DNA of 64,000 nt from Linnemannia hyalina. Its lineage: Eukaryota > Mortierellomycota > Mortierellomycetes > Mortierellales > Mortierellaceae. The notes beneath the pieces are model-generated. The model searched no databases. It was not told the DNA's origin and worked only from the letters and a program-made list of their open reading frames with translations. Location: positions 1,736,001 through 1,800,000 of the forward strand of contig JAHRHY010000012.1 of the NCBI GenBank assembly GCA_019671135.1. Reading direction: 5' to 3'. Below are positions 52,422 through 64,000 of this stretch, one piece after another. How positions within the stretch are numbered: the stretch's first letter is position 1; each line of letters starts with the position of its first letter. The position numbers and the translations under genes were made by a program.

Positions 52422-54213
52422 CTTTGGTGTATGTGTCTCTGCGGGTTGGAGTGGTCGGTCCTTGCTGAAGGAGAAAAAGAGGTTGGTGGCAAAGGTGTCA
52501 GAGGAGAGTGCGGAAAAGTAGAAGAGAGAGAAGGAAGAGAAGGAAGAGAAGAGAAGACAGGAAGTGGGTGGAAGGAGAAGAGGTGGTGCGAGTATGTTTT
52601 CTAATATATTATGCGTGGTAGCATGCGGTGTGGTTGCATCCTTTCCTGCAAGCCACAGCAAACGGCGGAAGCAAGGGAAGCAAGGGAAGGGAGGAAGGGA
52701 GGAAGGGAGGAAGGGAAGAAGGAAGGAAGGACGTAGCAAAGAAAGAAAGAAAGAGAGGCGGGCAGAGCGAGAGAGCGAGCAGAAAAGGAATGCGAGAAGG
52801 TGAGTGAAAGGGAATGAATGGATGCGACTAGGAAGAGGGTATTAGAGTGGAGAGTGGAGAGTGAAATGGCACAAAGGTGGAGGGGATGGAGAGGGTGTGA
52901 GTGTGTGTGTGAATGGGAGAATGGGAGTGTGTGATGAGGAGGAGTGGGATGGAAGTAGAGAGAGGGATAAAAGAAACAATGGGGCAGAGGGAAGGAAAGG
53001 AAAAGCAGGTGGCACACATACATCATACATGACATACATTAAGTAAAATTAGTAGGCGTGCTAGGAATGAGACAACCAAAACCTCTTGGTGTGTGGATAC
53101 ATTTGCATGCGCATATACGGCCCGGTGTCATGTTAACCCTCCTCTACAGTAAAAGCGTCTCAATTGAACACATTGCCCCTGCCACCACACCCATACACCA
53201 TTGCCATCGCTCTCTCTCTCTATCCACTCTACTGACGACATCGTACATCTACAGACACATTTCCGGTGTTGTCTCCCCTCACGACTCACTTTCTACTGCT
53301 CCTCAAACCCTTTTTTTTGCTTCTTTCGTACCACGCTGACAGAAATGCCATGCACCATGTCAACACCACATGTCCGTATGTACTTAATTCTCTTCCACTC
53401 CCCTTTCTCCTCTCCTCTCCCAACACTGCCATCAACCACACTCGCCCTCGTCCAACTCACCCCTAGAAAATCTATTGCGCTCATTGCTCCAAACTTCAAC
53501 TCCACACATTACAAACCCCTAGCAGATCTATCGTTATTTTGACATCAGAATCGTACTCGAGTACTAAAAAAAACAAGGGTGACATCTGCGTCTGTCGCCG
53601 CTTCCCTCATTTGGACTATTCTCACTTCGCTGAATGTCTAATGTTAGAAGAAACAATCACAACAACCACATTCCTAGAAAAAAAAATGGTAACAGCCAAT
53701 GGCCTATTTTTCCGTAGACCCAAAGGGTATTTACTCCATGGACCTCAAGAATAAAATGGGGAAGCTGCTGTATGGTATGCTTTCGGAGAAAATAAGCATT
53801 CTCGCTTTACTTGAGAGTAGCGTTTGATTGTAAGCCGTCTACACCTCGTTGTTTCAAAGAATGATCGATGAGACGCGTCCATTTTTGCGACGCTTTTTGT
53901 CAAAGTTACCCAAAAGAAAATATGTCAAACTTTTCAGACGCACTCAGAACAATTTTTCTACCGAACTATCGGCTTTTCAGCTACATGAAGCTTTTGCCGT
54001 TCTTCAATTGGAAGGATGCAAGTTGACGTGGAAAATAAAAACGCGTCGCGCCTTTTCTTTCATTTCTCTTCCCTATCCCATTTTTTTAACAGCACTTGTA
54101 AGCACGTGATTGCACGTGCCTATATCAGTTAAGGGTGGCGAGATTGGTGGCGTAAAGCTAGGAGATGAATAAAAAGGTGTTAAGTCAAGCAACATACAAG
54201 AAGCAATCAGCGA
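52422..54213. other. Intergenic region upstream of muskelin
   Basis: About 1.8 kb with no recognised gene. It contains GGAA/GGGAAG repeats (52640-52745), a purine-rich stretch to about 53000, and CT-rich sequence at 53200-53480. The first part is the likely muskelin promoter and leader. No open frame here shows known motifs. Confidence 0.55.
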
Positions 54214-54287
54214 GTTTGTATGGTGTAGTTGGTTATCACGTCTGTCTAACACACAGACGGTCCTCGGTTCAAGTCCGAGTACAAACA
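54214..54287 (+). tRNA. tRNA-Val(AAC)
   Basis: The acceptor stem GTTTGTA pairs with TACAAAC. The A box is TGGTGTAGTTGG, the anticodon loop CTAACAC gives anticodon AAC, and the T arm is CTCGGTTCAAGTCCGAG. A TTTT terminator follows closely. Confidence 0.95.
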
Positions 54288-54714
54288 CTTTTGTCATTTC
54301 TCTCTCTCTCAGAGAGTTTTTTTTTTCTTTTGCTCTTGTTGCCCTCATGGCTCCTAAACCTGGAGGCGCATCATTTTTTTTTGTTCTTGTTAATATTGTC
54401 GACCTCCGCCATAGATTTCAATCTAGACCCTCAGCCTTCGCCTGCGGCAGGTTGAAAAGGGGTCTATCAAACTAGAAGGCGCGGTTTAATATCCAAGCAA
54501 AACGCTATGACAATGCATGAAAAGCTATTACAGCCGCGCCACCAGACCAGACCAGACCAAACCAGTTCAGTCCAGTCCAGAGATAGTGAGCGAGAAAAAA
54601 ACTTGCATAAATAACAACGCATCGCGGTGCTCTTCGCGTGCTTTCCTCTTTCTTGCACCAACACTCACACTCTCCCTTCGTTCTCACACTCACTCTCAAC
54701 GCAAACTCACGACT
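54288..54714. other. Interval between tRNA-Val and the DUF2828 gene
   Basis: No gene is seen. It contains T-tracts, a direct run of CCAGA/CCAAA units near 54541-54570 and a CT/CA-rich leader before the start codon at 54715. Confidence 0.5.
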
Positions 54715-56904
54715 ATGCCTCGACAGGACTACTCCCTCCCCCAGGTCGTGCCTCTCCCCAAGTTGGCTCAGCCCAAGGCTCCCGTCGTCGTCGACAAGTC
54801 TACAGCGAAGCAGGAGCAAGAGTCCCACGACAAGGATACCGTCATGGTCGAGCCCAACAACCAAGACAGCGACAACGACAGTGAATACGATATGCTTGAT
54901 GACGATGAAGAGATTCTCAAGCTGATGGAACCGTTGGAGAACAACCTAAGCGAACTGAACCTCAAGGGCTCGACCCACCCCACCACTGTCAATGCTGCCG
55001 ACACCACCACCACCACAAGCTCATCAGCCTTTGTCGACATGCTCCTTAACACTACCCAGCCACAGCCGGATCCCAACATGACAACAACTCAGAATGGTGC
55101 GCCTACTTTTGCCTCGACCGAGAATGCCTGTCTCGATTTTTTCTTTGAGGTTCTCAAGGGTACCGATGCGGACACCGTAACACGCCTTGCCCGTGCTGCC
55201 TGGGCGCAGTCTCCTCTCGATACTCTCCGTCTCATTTTCCAGTTGAGGTCCATCATCCACGGCAAGGGAGACCGCAAAGAGTTTTACTACTGTATGGACT
55301 TTTTGCGTCAGGAACACCCTCGGACACTTCTCTTCAACCTGCGGTACATCCCCGACCACGGCTACTGGAAGGACTTGCTGAACTGGCTTGTCTTTGAGGT
55401 CCGTCAAGACCGCACCGATTTCGTACTGACCACACGGCCTGCCAAGACCAAGAAGGCACCCCGCCAAACTATCACGCCCAAGCCTCGCCGACACAGGATC
55501 CAGAATGCCGACAAGGTCCAAGGAGAGGTCAAGGCGCCGACGACAAAGGTGACCAAGACGGCCGACGACCGCAAGCGCGCTATCGAGGCGGCGGAAGAGA
55601 GGAACCGTCAACACTCTTTCAAGGCCAGGGAGGAGCGACTTGCTAAGATTGAAGCCCGCCTTGGTTGCGCCAGAGCCGCCTTCAAGGAGTACGACTTTTA
55701 CCGAGTCCTGCATCTCGAGGTGGCGCGTTTGTTTGCGAATGCCCTCGTTCGCGACAAGGTTCGCCTGCAGAAAGGTCAGTCGGTCTCGCTCGCTGCCAAG
55801 TGGTGCCCAAGTCTCAACCAGTTCCACGACAACCAGACCTTGATTGCCAGCACGATTGCCCAGATCCTGTATCCGACGAAGCTTGCAGGCGAAGACCATG
55901 CTACCTATGTCAACCGTGTCCGTCAGCTCTATCGCCAGGAGTACTATGTCCCCTTGCGTAAGGCGACACCAGTGCTGGAGACCTTTATGACTTCCGACCG
56001 CTGGAACGAGATTATCTACAACCGTGTGCCAGCCGTCGCGATGAAAAACAACAAGGAGCGGTTCGAGGCCCATGACAAGGAGCGCTTTGCCGAGTACCTT
56101 GGGTCGGTGTCCAAGGGGGAGACCACTATTGCTTCCCAGGCTCTGTTGCCACACCAGCTTGTGACCGAGGCGACGAGTCTCTTGAGTGTTGATAGAGAAG
56201 AGTTGCGTGTCAAGACTGTCGAGGCCCAGTGGAAGTCGTATGTCGATCGGTTGGCCGAGTCAGGAAAGATGGACTCGACGATTGCTATCTGCGATGTCTC
56301 TGGATCAATGTCGGGTGAGCCCATGGAGGTATCTATTGCATTGTCATTGCTGCTGGCCCAGTTGAGCCGTCCTCCGTTCAACCGTGTGGTACTGACCTTC
56401 TCGGCCGACCCTGAGATCCATATCATCAAGGAAGGATCGCTAATCGATCAAGTGGAGTCGCTGAGGAGGATGAGGTGGGGAGGCAACACAGATTTGCAGA
56501 AGGCGTTTGGGCTGGTCCTTGAGCGGGCGGTGGCGAACAAGTTGCCAAAGGAAGACATGGTGAAGACGATGTTCATCTTTTCAGATATGGAGTTTGACCA
56601 GGCTGTGCGGGGGGTGTCGACGTCGACAGAGTTGTTTACGAATTATTCGGTAGTGAAGCGCAATTTTGAGACGGCGGGATATGAGCTGCCACAGATTGTG
56701 TTCTGGAACCTTGCGGGGTCAAGCCGGGGAAATAAGCCAGCGAAGGCGAACCAGAAGGGGGTTGCGATGGTGAGTGGGTTCAGCGGGATGTTGATGAAGC
56801 TGTTTTTGGATGGGTCCGACCTTGGGGCTGGTATTGACCCTGTGGTGATTATGCGCAAGGCGATCGACGACAAGTCGTTTGCGCGTCTGACTGTCCGGGA
56901 CTAG
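54715..56904 (+). CDS. DUF2828 protein with VWA-like domain
   Basis: A single exon of 729 residues. The N-terminal 130 residues are acidic and Thr-rich. The DUF2828 module follows: LDFFFEVLKGT, SPLDTLRLIFQLRSIIHGKGDR, HPRTLLFNLRYIPDHGYWKDLL. The second half has the VWA fold with MIDAS motif DVSGSMS (about residue 527), GGNTDLQKAF and FIFSDMEFDQA. DUF2828 is related in layout to TROVE/Ro60 RNA-binding rings; its function is unknown. An ATG-led frame upstream is open, but the sequence before 54715 looks like leader. Confidence 0.88.
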   Translation: MPRQDYSLPQVVPLPKLAQPKAPVVVDKSTAKQEQESHDKDTVMVEPNNQDSDNDSEYDMLDDDEEILKLMEPLENNLSELNLKGSTHPTTVNAADTTTTTSSSAFVDMLLNTTQPQPDPNMTTTQNGAPTFASTENACLDFFFEVLKGTDADTVTRLARAAWAQSPLDTLRLIFQLRSIIHGKGDRKEFYYCMDFLRQEHPRTLLFNLRYIPDHGYWKDLLNWLVFEVRQDRTDFVLTTRPAKTKKAPRQTITPKPRRHRIQNADKVQGEVKAPTTKVTKTADDRKRAIEAAEERNRQHSFKAREERLAKIEARLGCARAAFKEYDFYRVLHLEVARLFANALVRDKVRLQKGQSVSLAAKWCPSLNQFHDNQTLIASTIAQILYPTKLAGEDHATYVNRVRQLYRQEYYVPLRKATPVLETFMTSDRWNEIIYNRVPAVAMKNNKERFEAHDKERFAEYLGSVSKGETTIASQALLPHQLVTEATSLLSVDREELRVKTVEAQWKSYVDRLAESGKMDSTIAICDVSGSMSGEPMEVSIALSLLLAQLSRPPFNRVVLTFSADPEIHIIKEGSLIDQVESLRRMRWGGNTDLQKAFGLVLERAVANKLPKEDMVKTMFIFSDMEFDQAVRGVSTSTELFTNYSVVKRNFETAGYELPQIVFWNLAGSSRGNKPAKANQKGVAMVSGFSGMLMKLFLDGSDLGAGIDPVVIMRKAIDDKSFARLTVRD

Positions 56905-57455
56905 GCTAGGATCGGCTAGGTAGTAGGGGTAGCAGAGTAGGAAGAAAAGGAGAAGAAGAAGAAGACGGGGATGAGAGGCATGAACGCGCCTGGAGTGTGT
57001 TTTTAATAAAAAACAGAAATGCAAATTAAATGGAACACGGTACCTGTGCTGCGTAGTGGAGGTGCTAGGTTAGACATGACTACTTTTTTTCGCGTTTCAA
57101 TGATTTTTGCAACTCCACGCCTTTTCTTCCTTCACAAACAAACAACAAACACACACACTCACTCATCCCGCACATCATCTCACCGCAATAACTGCAACCA
57201 TCAACCACAACTCCACCCACCCTCCTCCCTTCACCTACAAAAACAATACTCGCACTCTCACGCACTAACGCCCACACACACCTACAATACAGACGCAGAG
57301 GAGGATAGCCCATCCGTCTTTATCCCCCCTTCTTTCCTCTTGATGTCGCCTGTTTTTTCTTCAACAGAAAAAAATAACAATCAATAATCCCAGGACACCA
57401 AAATAACAACAGCAACAACAATAACAACAACGACAACGATTGCATTCAATTCAAC
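56905..57455. other. Intergenic region before the AT-hook-like gene
   Basis: About 550 bp without a gene. A CA-rich leader with CAACAA and AACAACAAC runs precedes the start codon at 57456. Confidence 0.5.
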
Positions 57456-60400
57456 ATGAACACAACCGCCAACAAAACCACAAGCGACTTCCTCAGGCGG
57501 CAAAACGCCCTTCGCATGCTAGATACCATTCTATCGTCCTCCTCAACCCCGTCCTCTCTACCACAACAACAACAACAACCCTCACATCCGTCGTCGTCGT
57601 CCCGTCGCCAGAAGCAGCCGTCACCACCCAGCAGTCAAGACACCCTGGCAGCATTTGCCCCTCATATGGCCGACAGGGGATATCAGCCTGACACGGACGA
57701 CATTGGCAGCAACGACGACAACAACAGCGATAGCCACGACGACCTCTTTTCTGCAAGTGACTTATCCGCACTCATGATCGAGCAGGATCTTCGGCGACAA
57801 CACGCTGCCAGGAAACTTCAGTCTCACCAGTTGAAGCAACGACAGCTCCTCATGGAGCAACATCAGCGAATCTTTCAGGATAACCAGCAAATGCACTCGA
57901 GCTCGACTTCGACCTCAGACAGAACTCTTCAAAGCCCAATAACCTCCTCACACATACCCGGCCAAGGCCACAACAACAACCTCGCAGAGGAGGAAGACCA
58001 TGAAGATGACGATGAGGACGACGACGACGAAGACGAGGAGGAGGATAGTAGTCAGGTCACACCGCGACACCCTGTCAACACTCCCAAGCGCGAACAGCAG
58101 CACCAGTATGATAGTATCCGCCTGGCCAGATATCAAGAGTCGGACGAGGACAACAACGCCAATACTCCAGCTCTTCCCAACAGCGACAAAAAGCCCAAAG
58201 CGAGAGGTCGACCCAAAGGAACAACAGTAGACACTACACCGTCTAAAGCAGTCAGTTCTAACAATCGAAGCCCTGACAAACCAAAGCGACAATACAAAAA
58301 GACGATCCTTCGTCAGCAAGCTGCCTTGCTTGCTGCTCAAATCAAAGATGAGAACGAGGCGCGCGACACAGAGGCCACCCGACGGGTTCTTGCTAAAACT
58401 GGTGTCATCAAGGTACACTCGAATTCTAGTTGATTTTCCCTTTATGCATTTTGTACTAATTGCCACATTACTGACCCCTTCCTTCCTTCTCTCCCCTATT
58501 CTTATTTTTCCGGGGCACGTTTTCGATACTGCAGCACCTTCGCACCCTCAAACATCGCCTCGGATTAGCCCAGTACAAGATTGACAAGGGACTTCAGGAG
58601 CAGCCTCTACATATGGTGGTGGAATTATTTGAGGACAGTATCGAGGAAGATTATTACAGCGACGACGAATGCACCGACAACCAAGCTGGCGACCACCTAC
58701 CCGGTAACCCCAATCCCTCAGCGACGCTTCTTTCGACCCCAAAACCTCAGCGCTCTTCCAGACAGAGTCCAACGGTCGGGCGGACGAAATTATCGGCCTC
58801 ACCCGGATTCGCCCAAAGAGACACTAAGGCAGGCGACATTGTCAGCAACGCAGGACCCTGGAGCGCTCTCGGCGCCGCCGATTCGGACGCGACAGACTCG
58901 GAATCAGAATCAGACCAAGGATTTCCCGACACGCCTACCAAGCCTCGTGGTAGATTCGCCATCCCTCGGTCGTCGACCGATCTCAGCACGAGAACGCCGC
59001 CACCAAGAGTTCGCCAACTGACTGGGAGCGCTGTGCCAAACCAGCGCTTGACTACGGCCGCAACACCAACACCCATCGCCCAATCAGTCATTGCGCCTCA
59101 GAGAGAATTTGGCGCCTCAAGTTCGGACCAGTCAGACTTTGAAGGAACTGACGAATCGGACTCTGCGTTCGAGCAACCTATCACAACTCTACCTACCCCG
59201 CCCAGTTCTATGTCCATCACGCTTGAGACGTTGAAGAGACAGCAAGAACTGCAGATGGAAGAGTTCCAGAAGCTGCAGCAGAAGCAGCTTCAGGCATTAA
59301 TGGAGGAGCAACAGAAGACACTTTTGCAAGCTCAAAGTCAATGGCCACTACAACAAAAGACGCCTTCACGCGTCACCGCATCATCTCTCAACCCAACATC
59401 TATGCCAGGACCTAAGGCAACCGTTGCATCTAAGGACAGGAAAGCAACGACACCAAGGGCCAAGGAGAACCGCAACCCCTTCCAGGAGGCAACATCTGAC
59501 CAGGAGCAGCGACCGCGGCAGGCGCAAATCGCGCCCATCTCCAAACCATCAAACGCCAAACCCCCATTGCCTCTGGGTCTGCAGCAACGCAAGCCTCTCC
59601 AGACGTCAACGCGCTCAATGACGCCAGATCATGGTCCGGCAGCTTCGCCACGTCTTACTCCCGCTATCTCTTCGCGGACTGTTGCGCGGGTGACACAGGA
59701 TACTTTCGTAACTCCTCAACGCCGTCCAACCAAGAGCCCATCACCAGCATTGCAGCGTCAGAGAACTGTAGACCTCGCGAGCGATACCGAATCGTTCCAT
59801 CGGGCCAAGTCGGCTTCTCCTTTCACACCAAGACAGCTGGAGGAGCGGGAGCGACAAAAGGAGCGGATTCGAGAGAACCAGCTGAGAGAACGGGAACTCA
59901 TTCGCAAGCAACGCGAACTGGAACACCAACAACGTCAACAGACGCGACGGAAACAACTTCTCCTTCAGCTTCAGTATCAGCACTTGCAGGAACAGGTTCG
60001 CCTTCAGTCTTCAGAGTCTGGGAATCAAAAGAATCGACCAGAGCCTTCTAAGCCTGCTGAGCAGCCCAGGACCGCCGAGGGACCATCACGCCTGCTCTTC
60101 CCGCCCGCCGCCAACTCGATGGTGACGCCCAAGAAGAAGAAGCCATTGAACCCAGTCCAGAAGGCACCCAGCACAGAGAATATTTTGGCTTCGGTTCGTT
60201 CTCAGCAGGGAATCCGATCGACTATCATCGCCGCTTCCTCCGCGTTGACCTCGGCCAAAACTGTTCTTCTGGGCAACAAGCGTGTTTTGTCGACAACTGA
60301 GGACAAGGAAAATTCCGCATCCTCTCCCTTCTCTCCTGCAGCTCGTGGTCAGTCGATGGGTGGAAGTCAGGGTCTGGTGGCGAATCGACAGCTCCAGGAG

Positions 60401-61621
60401 AAGACCTACAAGCGCCAAAGACCAGCAGCCTCCTCATCACCATCCCCCGTTCCACACCCTCGACATGCGCCTGCAAGTTCAGTCCAATGGACTAGTTCGC
60501 CTCAGCCAAAGGCTACGATGCCCTTGCAGCCAGTTTCTACCCCTACTCACAAGCCGCTCAAGGAAAGATCTGTTGATCCACTGACTCCAGCAACACCGGT
60601 CAGACTATCCCCAAGTTCTTTGCAGACGCCAGTTTCGATTAGAGCCCCAAGCGGAGCGATGAACCAGACGAGCAAGGAGTTCTTGAATTGTTTCGACCAG
60701 TGGATGTCGGATCTTGGGGGCGAGGATGTCCAGGGACAGGGGCTGCCGTTGAATGATACGCCAGTGACGCTGACGGATTCCACTTTGGACTCTGTCGTGT
60801 CACCCTTTATCATGGATCAGAGTCAACACCAAGGATCTTTGGGCGACGTGTTTTCGAGTCAAGGAGGGTTCCTTGGACAGGACGATGGGACCGGAACCGA
60901 GCCAGACGAGTCGGAAATTGATCAGTTACTGTATTCGGATTTCGGCGATGACTATGGAGTGTATGGTGGCAGTGGTGTTGGTGTTGGTGTTGGTGGTGGT
61001 GGACAGGGGAATATTGGGACGCCAGTTTCCGAGACTGGCCAGGTGGATCTGACGGCCGATTTTATGAAGGCCGACTTTTACGACTGGTTCCCAGATTCTT
61101 TCCGCGAACAGGCTTCGTCGACCGGACCTTTGTGCGCTGCGACTCCTCCTACACCGAGCGAGCAGCGTCTTTCGTTGCTGTCTACGGATCCGATTCTGTC
61201 GTCCTCGCCGGCGGAGCTCTCTCAGGGCCTTGAACTGGATCTGGACTTTGATACGGCAGCGGCTCTTTCCTGGTCGCAACAATCATCACGAGCTCTTCAA
61301 TCGCCACAACAGAATTTTTCACAACAGTTGCTGCAGCAGTCGCCACTTCGTGATCGGTCGACTCTGTCAAGAGCAGGAACACCGCAATTGGATTCTTCTG
61401 GGTCGCTGTTGTCATCTGCCTTCACCGAGATCTTGCCTCCTGTGGTGGACGTAGTGGCGGCGCCGCCAGCAAACCATTATGTGCCGATGGGGCTGGGAGG
61501 AGGTCAAGGGATCATAGCAACGAGCGCCGCGGAGGACGAAGAGGATGGTGTCCATTTGGGTAAAGAGCATGATGTCCTTACAGCTCACCAGCCCGTCGAC
61601 CTTGCTTTCTTTTTGCAGTAA
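57456..61621 (+). CDS. Large disordered protein with AT-hook-like motif
   Basis: Two exons (57456-58412, 58535-61621) give 1347 residues. I do not recognise a family. Residues about 175-200 are a long Asp/Glu run. KPKARGRPKGTT at about 247-258 is an AT-hook-like DNA-binding motif in a basic context. The splice joins a short conserved-looking helix (GVIKHLRTLKHRLGLAQYKI). A Gln/Glu/Arg-rich coiled coil (QLEERERQKERIRENQLRE) lies in the second half, and acidic/aromatic patches (DFYDWFPDSF) near the C-terminus resemble activation segments. Many SP/TP sites suggest phosphorylation. A nuclear chromatin or transcription role is a guess. Confidence 0.7.
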
Positions 61622-61827
61622 AAGCTCTCTTTCTTTTTCTTGACAGATATTCGTACAGCATATTATAGCATATCGCGTCAACAACAACAAGAACAACAAA
61701 CAAACAAACAAACAACCAAGAATATCGTGAAAAAGGATGTCATCCTTTATTTATGTAGTCATTTTTTCTTGAGGAAAGGATTGAAAGAAAGGAAACTCGT
61801 AAAAAGGTTCAGTACAAAAAAGTGTCT

Positions 61828-64000
61828 TTACTTCTTCTTGAGGGAGGAGATCTTGCGCACGCGACCCTTGTCAAAGGCAGTCGAGTCCTTGAGGTCACGG
61901 CCCAAGATATCCAAGTCCTTGACCTTGTAGATACGGACAAGCCAGTTCTCCGTCGTGTAGGCCTCCTCGAGGACACTCAGGGTGGGGCCCTCGGCAGGCA
62001 TGCGGGCGTTACGGACATGGTCGACCGCGTTACCGCTACCGTAGAGCTCGGCGAAGCGGTAGTACGACATCTTGTACATCAGCGACTCGCGCATGGTCTT
62101 TGTCGCATCATGATCAACCTTGTACTCGCCGCGGGGCGTGAAGAAGTTGGTCTCCTTGACGTCGTTGGGATAGACTCCCTCGGCGATACGGATCATCCAC
62201 AAGAACTTGTTGATGTCGTCGCCAGAGTATCCAATCACTCCGCCAAAGAGAATGAGGACATAGTCCACATCGTGCTGGCGGAGGACCTTGTAAGAGACCT
62301 CTTCAGAGGTCGACATGGCCTTGCCAACGGTTGCAATGTGGGTGTTGTTCCAGGTGTTGTTATCGACCAAGGTCGTGACGTTGGCCATACCGGCCATCTG
62401 GTAGCCGTAATCCCACCACGACATGACCTTGGCGTCCTCCTTGGTGTTCTTGCGAAGCCAGTAGTACGCCTCACGGAAATCGTCAATGATCATCTGGGAT
62501 CCATCTTGCTGGCGGGACGCAAGAACAATCGAGGGGGAAGAGTACGATCCAGAGGTGACGTAGGTGCAGTGCCAGGCAAACATGAACAGGAACCAGGTCA
62601 ACTGGAGGATAACCAGCAGGCGAGAGTCCAAGTTGAAGATGGGGAAACGCTTCTTCTCGCTAGAGGCGGCAGACTTGGCGTGGGTCTTGGCTTCAGCATC
62701 GGCCGACTTGGCAGCGGCGGCAGCGGCAGCAGCAGCCTTGGCGGCGGTTTTCTTACCGGTGGCCTTGGAATCGGAGGTGGTAGCCTCAATGACGACAGGG
62801 GCGGAGGTAGCAGCAGCAGCAATGGCAGGCTTGGTGGAAGCCAAGACGTGCTCCGAGGTCTCGAGGTAGGTGTCCAACAGAGTTGAGTAAGCAATGGCAG
62901 CAGAGACACAGACGACAGGAGTAAGGGTCAACATCAAACGGACCATGACACCGGCAAAGTAAGAAGCAAAGACAGAGTAGAGAATGATAAAGACGTGCTC
63001 GTCCTTGAGCTCCTTGAAGCAGAGGTACACTCCAGCAGGGAACAAGAAGATGAGCATCTGAAGATCAAAGAAGAAGGAGGTCCAGGCGGTAGGCTGATGT
63101 TCCGAGACCGAGGCAATGATAGGGATGTGGATCTTGGCGTAGCCAGTATCGTAGAGCGAGTAGAAACGGCCGGTGAAGGGAGCAATGACACCCGAGAAGC
63201 TGAGGATGGTCAAGCCAATGGAGGCAATGACGGCGACAGCAACAATACCACCCTTGAGCAAAGCCCTGAACTGCTTGGGGGGGATATAACCACGGACGAG
63301 CTCGGCAAAGGCATAGAGCTGGAGAAGTCCAAAGACACCCAAGGCGGCCATATGCTCACTAGTGCGGGTAGGCTGGAATCCGACAAAGGGAATCTGCATG
63401 GACAGCAATGTGCCGACGGCACAGAAGGTCGAGTATGAGACGTAGAGGCGGTTCGAGTAACGACCCATCAGCAGCAGAGTGAACGCGTGCAAAGGAAGCA
63501 AGTTGGTAATGAACACGTATCCTCCTATTAGGCGAGGTAAATAATAGAAGGGAGATATCGCGTTAGTTAATACATTCGGGGGGGGGGTTCCTTTTCATTT
63601 TTTTCCCTTTCAAGCTGTCATCCCTCCAATCCTTTGATTCGTCGCAAGCAAGCGAAACGTACCCCAGGCAGAGACCATGTAGAAGTAGAAGAGGGCGGTC
63701 AAGAGTCCAAAGAAGGCGCTTCCAGTCTTGACAGCCTTGATCCACAAGTAGAAGGTGAAAACCAACAAGAAAATGGCGATTCCCTCGTTATCATACGATC
63801 CAGCAACAGAACGCGAGATATAACCGGGTGCAACGCCCAAGAACGCAGCAGCCAGCAAACCAGCCGAGGAGTCCTTCAATTCCTTGGTAAGAAGATAAGC
63901 CGAGAAGGCGGTCAGGCCGGAAAACATGGGGGCGAGGAAGACACAGACGTTGCGAATGTCGACGGGAAAGTTGAAGAAGTGGAGGACGTTGTGGATGAGG
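61828..64000 (-). CDS. STT3: Oligosaccharyltransferase catalytic subunit STT3 (5' end outside window)
   Basis: Exon 63524-61828 and the visible part of the preceding exon (64000-63663) join as [18 protein letters not shown]. Family signatures are [36 protein letters not shown] (WWDYG) and [11 protein letters not shown]. About nine hydrophobic helices are visible, then the lumenal C-terminal domain, ending in a basic RKISSLKKK. It transfers the oligosaccharide from dolichol pyrophosphate to Asn-X-Ser/Thr in the ER. An Ala/Lys-rich insert of about 60 residues (around [19 protein letters not shown]) lies in the region before RFPIFNL, longer than I would expect. Confidence 0.96.

Noticed and set aside
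54517..54714. Upstream extension of the DUF2828 protein
   Set aside because: The frame is open but the sequence is a repeat- and CT-rich leader; the ATG at 54715 gives a normal N-terminus.

Overview
The window looks like nuclear DNA of an early-diverging fungus, most likely a Mucoromycota/Mortierella-type mould. The evidence is many short GT-AG introns, poly-Gln/Ser/Thr-rich proteins, nuclear tRNA genes, and a gene set typical of non-yeast opisthokonts: UBE2S, ATG7, FAM72, muskelin, an Integrator INTS4-like protein, peroxisomal acyl-CoA oxidase and STT3. The genus is an inference, and no search could be run.

Accessory part (about 1-15,100). This is the most unusual region. It holds two long multi-exon genes (1-3886, cut by the window start, and 10409-14857) with the same exon plan. 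Each combines an N-terminal FEN1/XPG-like structure-specific nuclease domain with a C-terminal TnpB/Fanzor-type RuvC nuclease and zinc ribbon. A deleted relic of the same family lies on the minus strand (6955-7735). A decayed gene with PD-(D/E)XK-like motifs (4570-6782) sits between the first copy and the relic. The 3' flanks of both long copies share an identical 18-nt box. They also share a hairpin class with a conserved ACT..TCATTG loop and differing but still paired stems: an array after copy A, and one nested hairpin directly before the box in copy B. A 14-bp direct repeat brackets copy B. Together this suggests Fanzor-like mobile elements with a possible guide-RNA-like 3' structure and a fused flap-type nuclease. 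Copy B carries one probable single-base frameshift.

Core part (about 7978-9800 and 15,116-64,000). In order: UBE2S (-); ATG7 (-) divergent from a large protein with a C-terminal 2OG-dioxygenase-like domain (+); a 4-kb gene-poor, pyrimidine-rich and microsatellite-rich interval; a possibly N-myristoylated SAM methyltransferase (+); a FAM72-domain protein with a long acidic N-terminal region (+); a peroxisomal acyl-CoA oxidase ending in AKL (+); tRNA-Ser(CGA) (-); a doubtful small ORF (+); a DHA2-type MFS transporter (-) flanked by a short inverted repeat; a small methyltransferase (+); an SRR1-domain protein (-); INTS4 (+); muskelin (-), with a 12-bp minisatellite in its first intron; tRNA-Val(AAC) (+); a DUF2828/VWA protein (+); a large disordered AT-hook-like protein (+); and the catalytic oligosaccharyltransferase subunit STT3 (-, cut by the window end).

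For the main multi-exon genes, splice sites were placed by hand from GT/AG (twice GC/AG) signals and reading-frame continuity. Exon sums divisible by three support the models for ATG7, UBE2S, the long methyltransferase, FAM72, ACOX, SRR1, INTS4 and muskelin.
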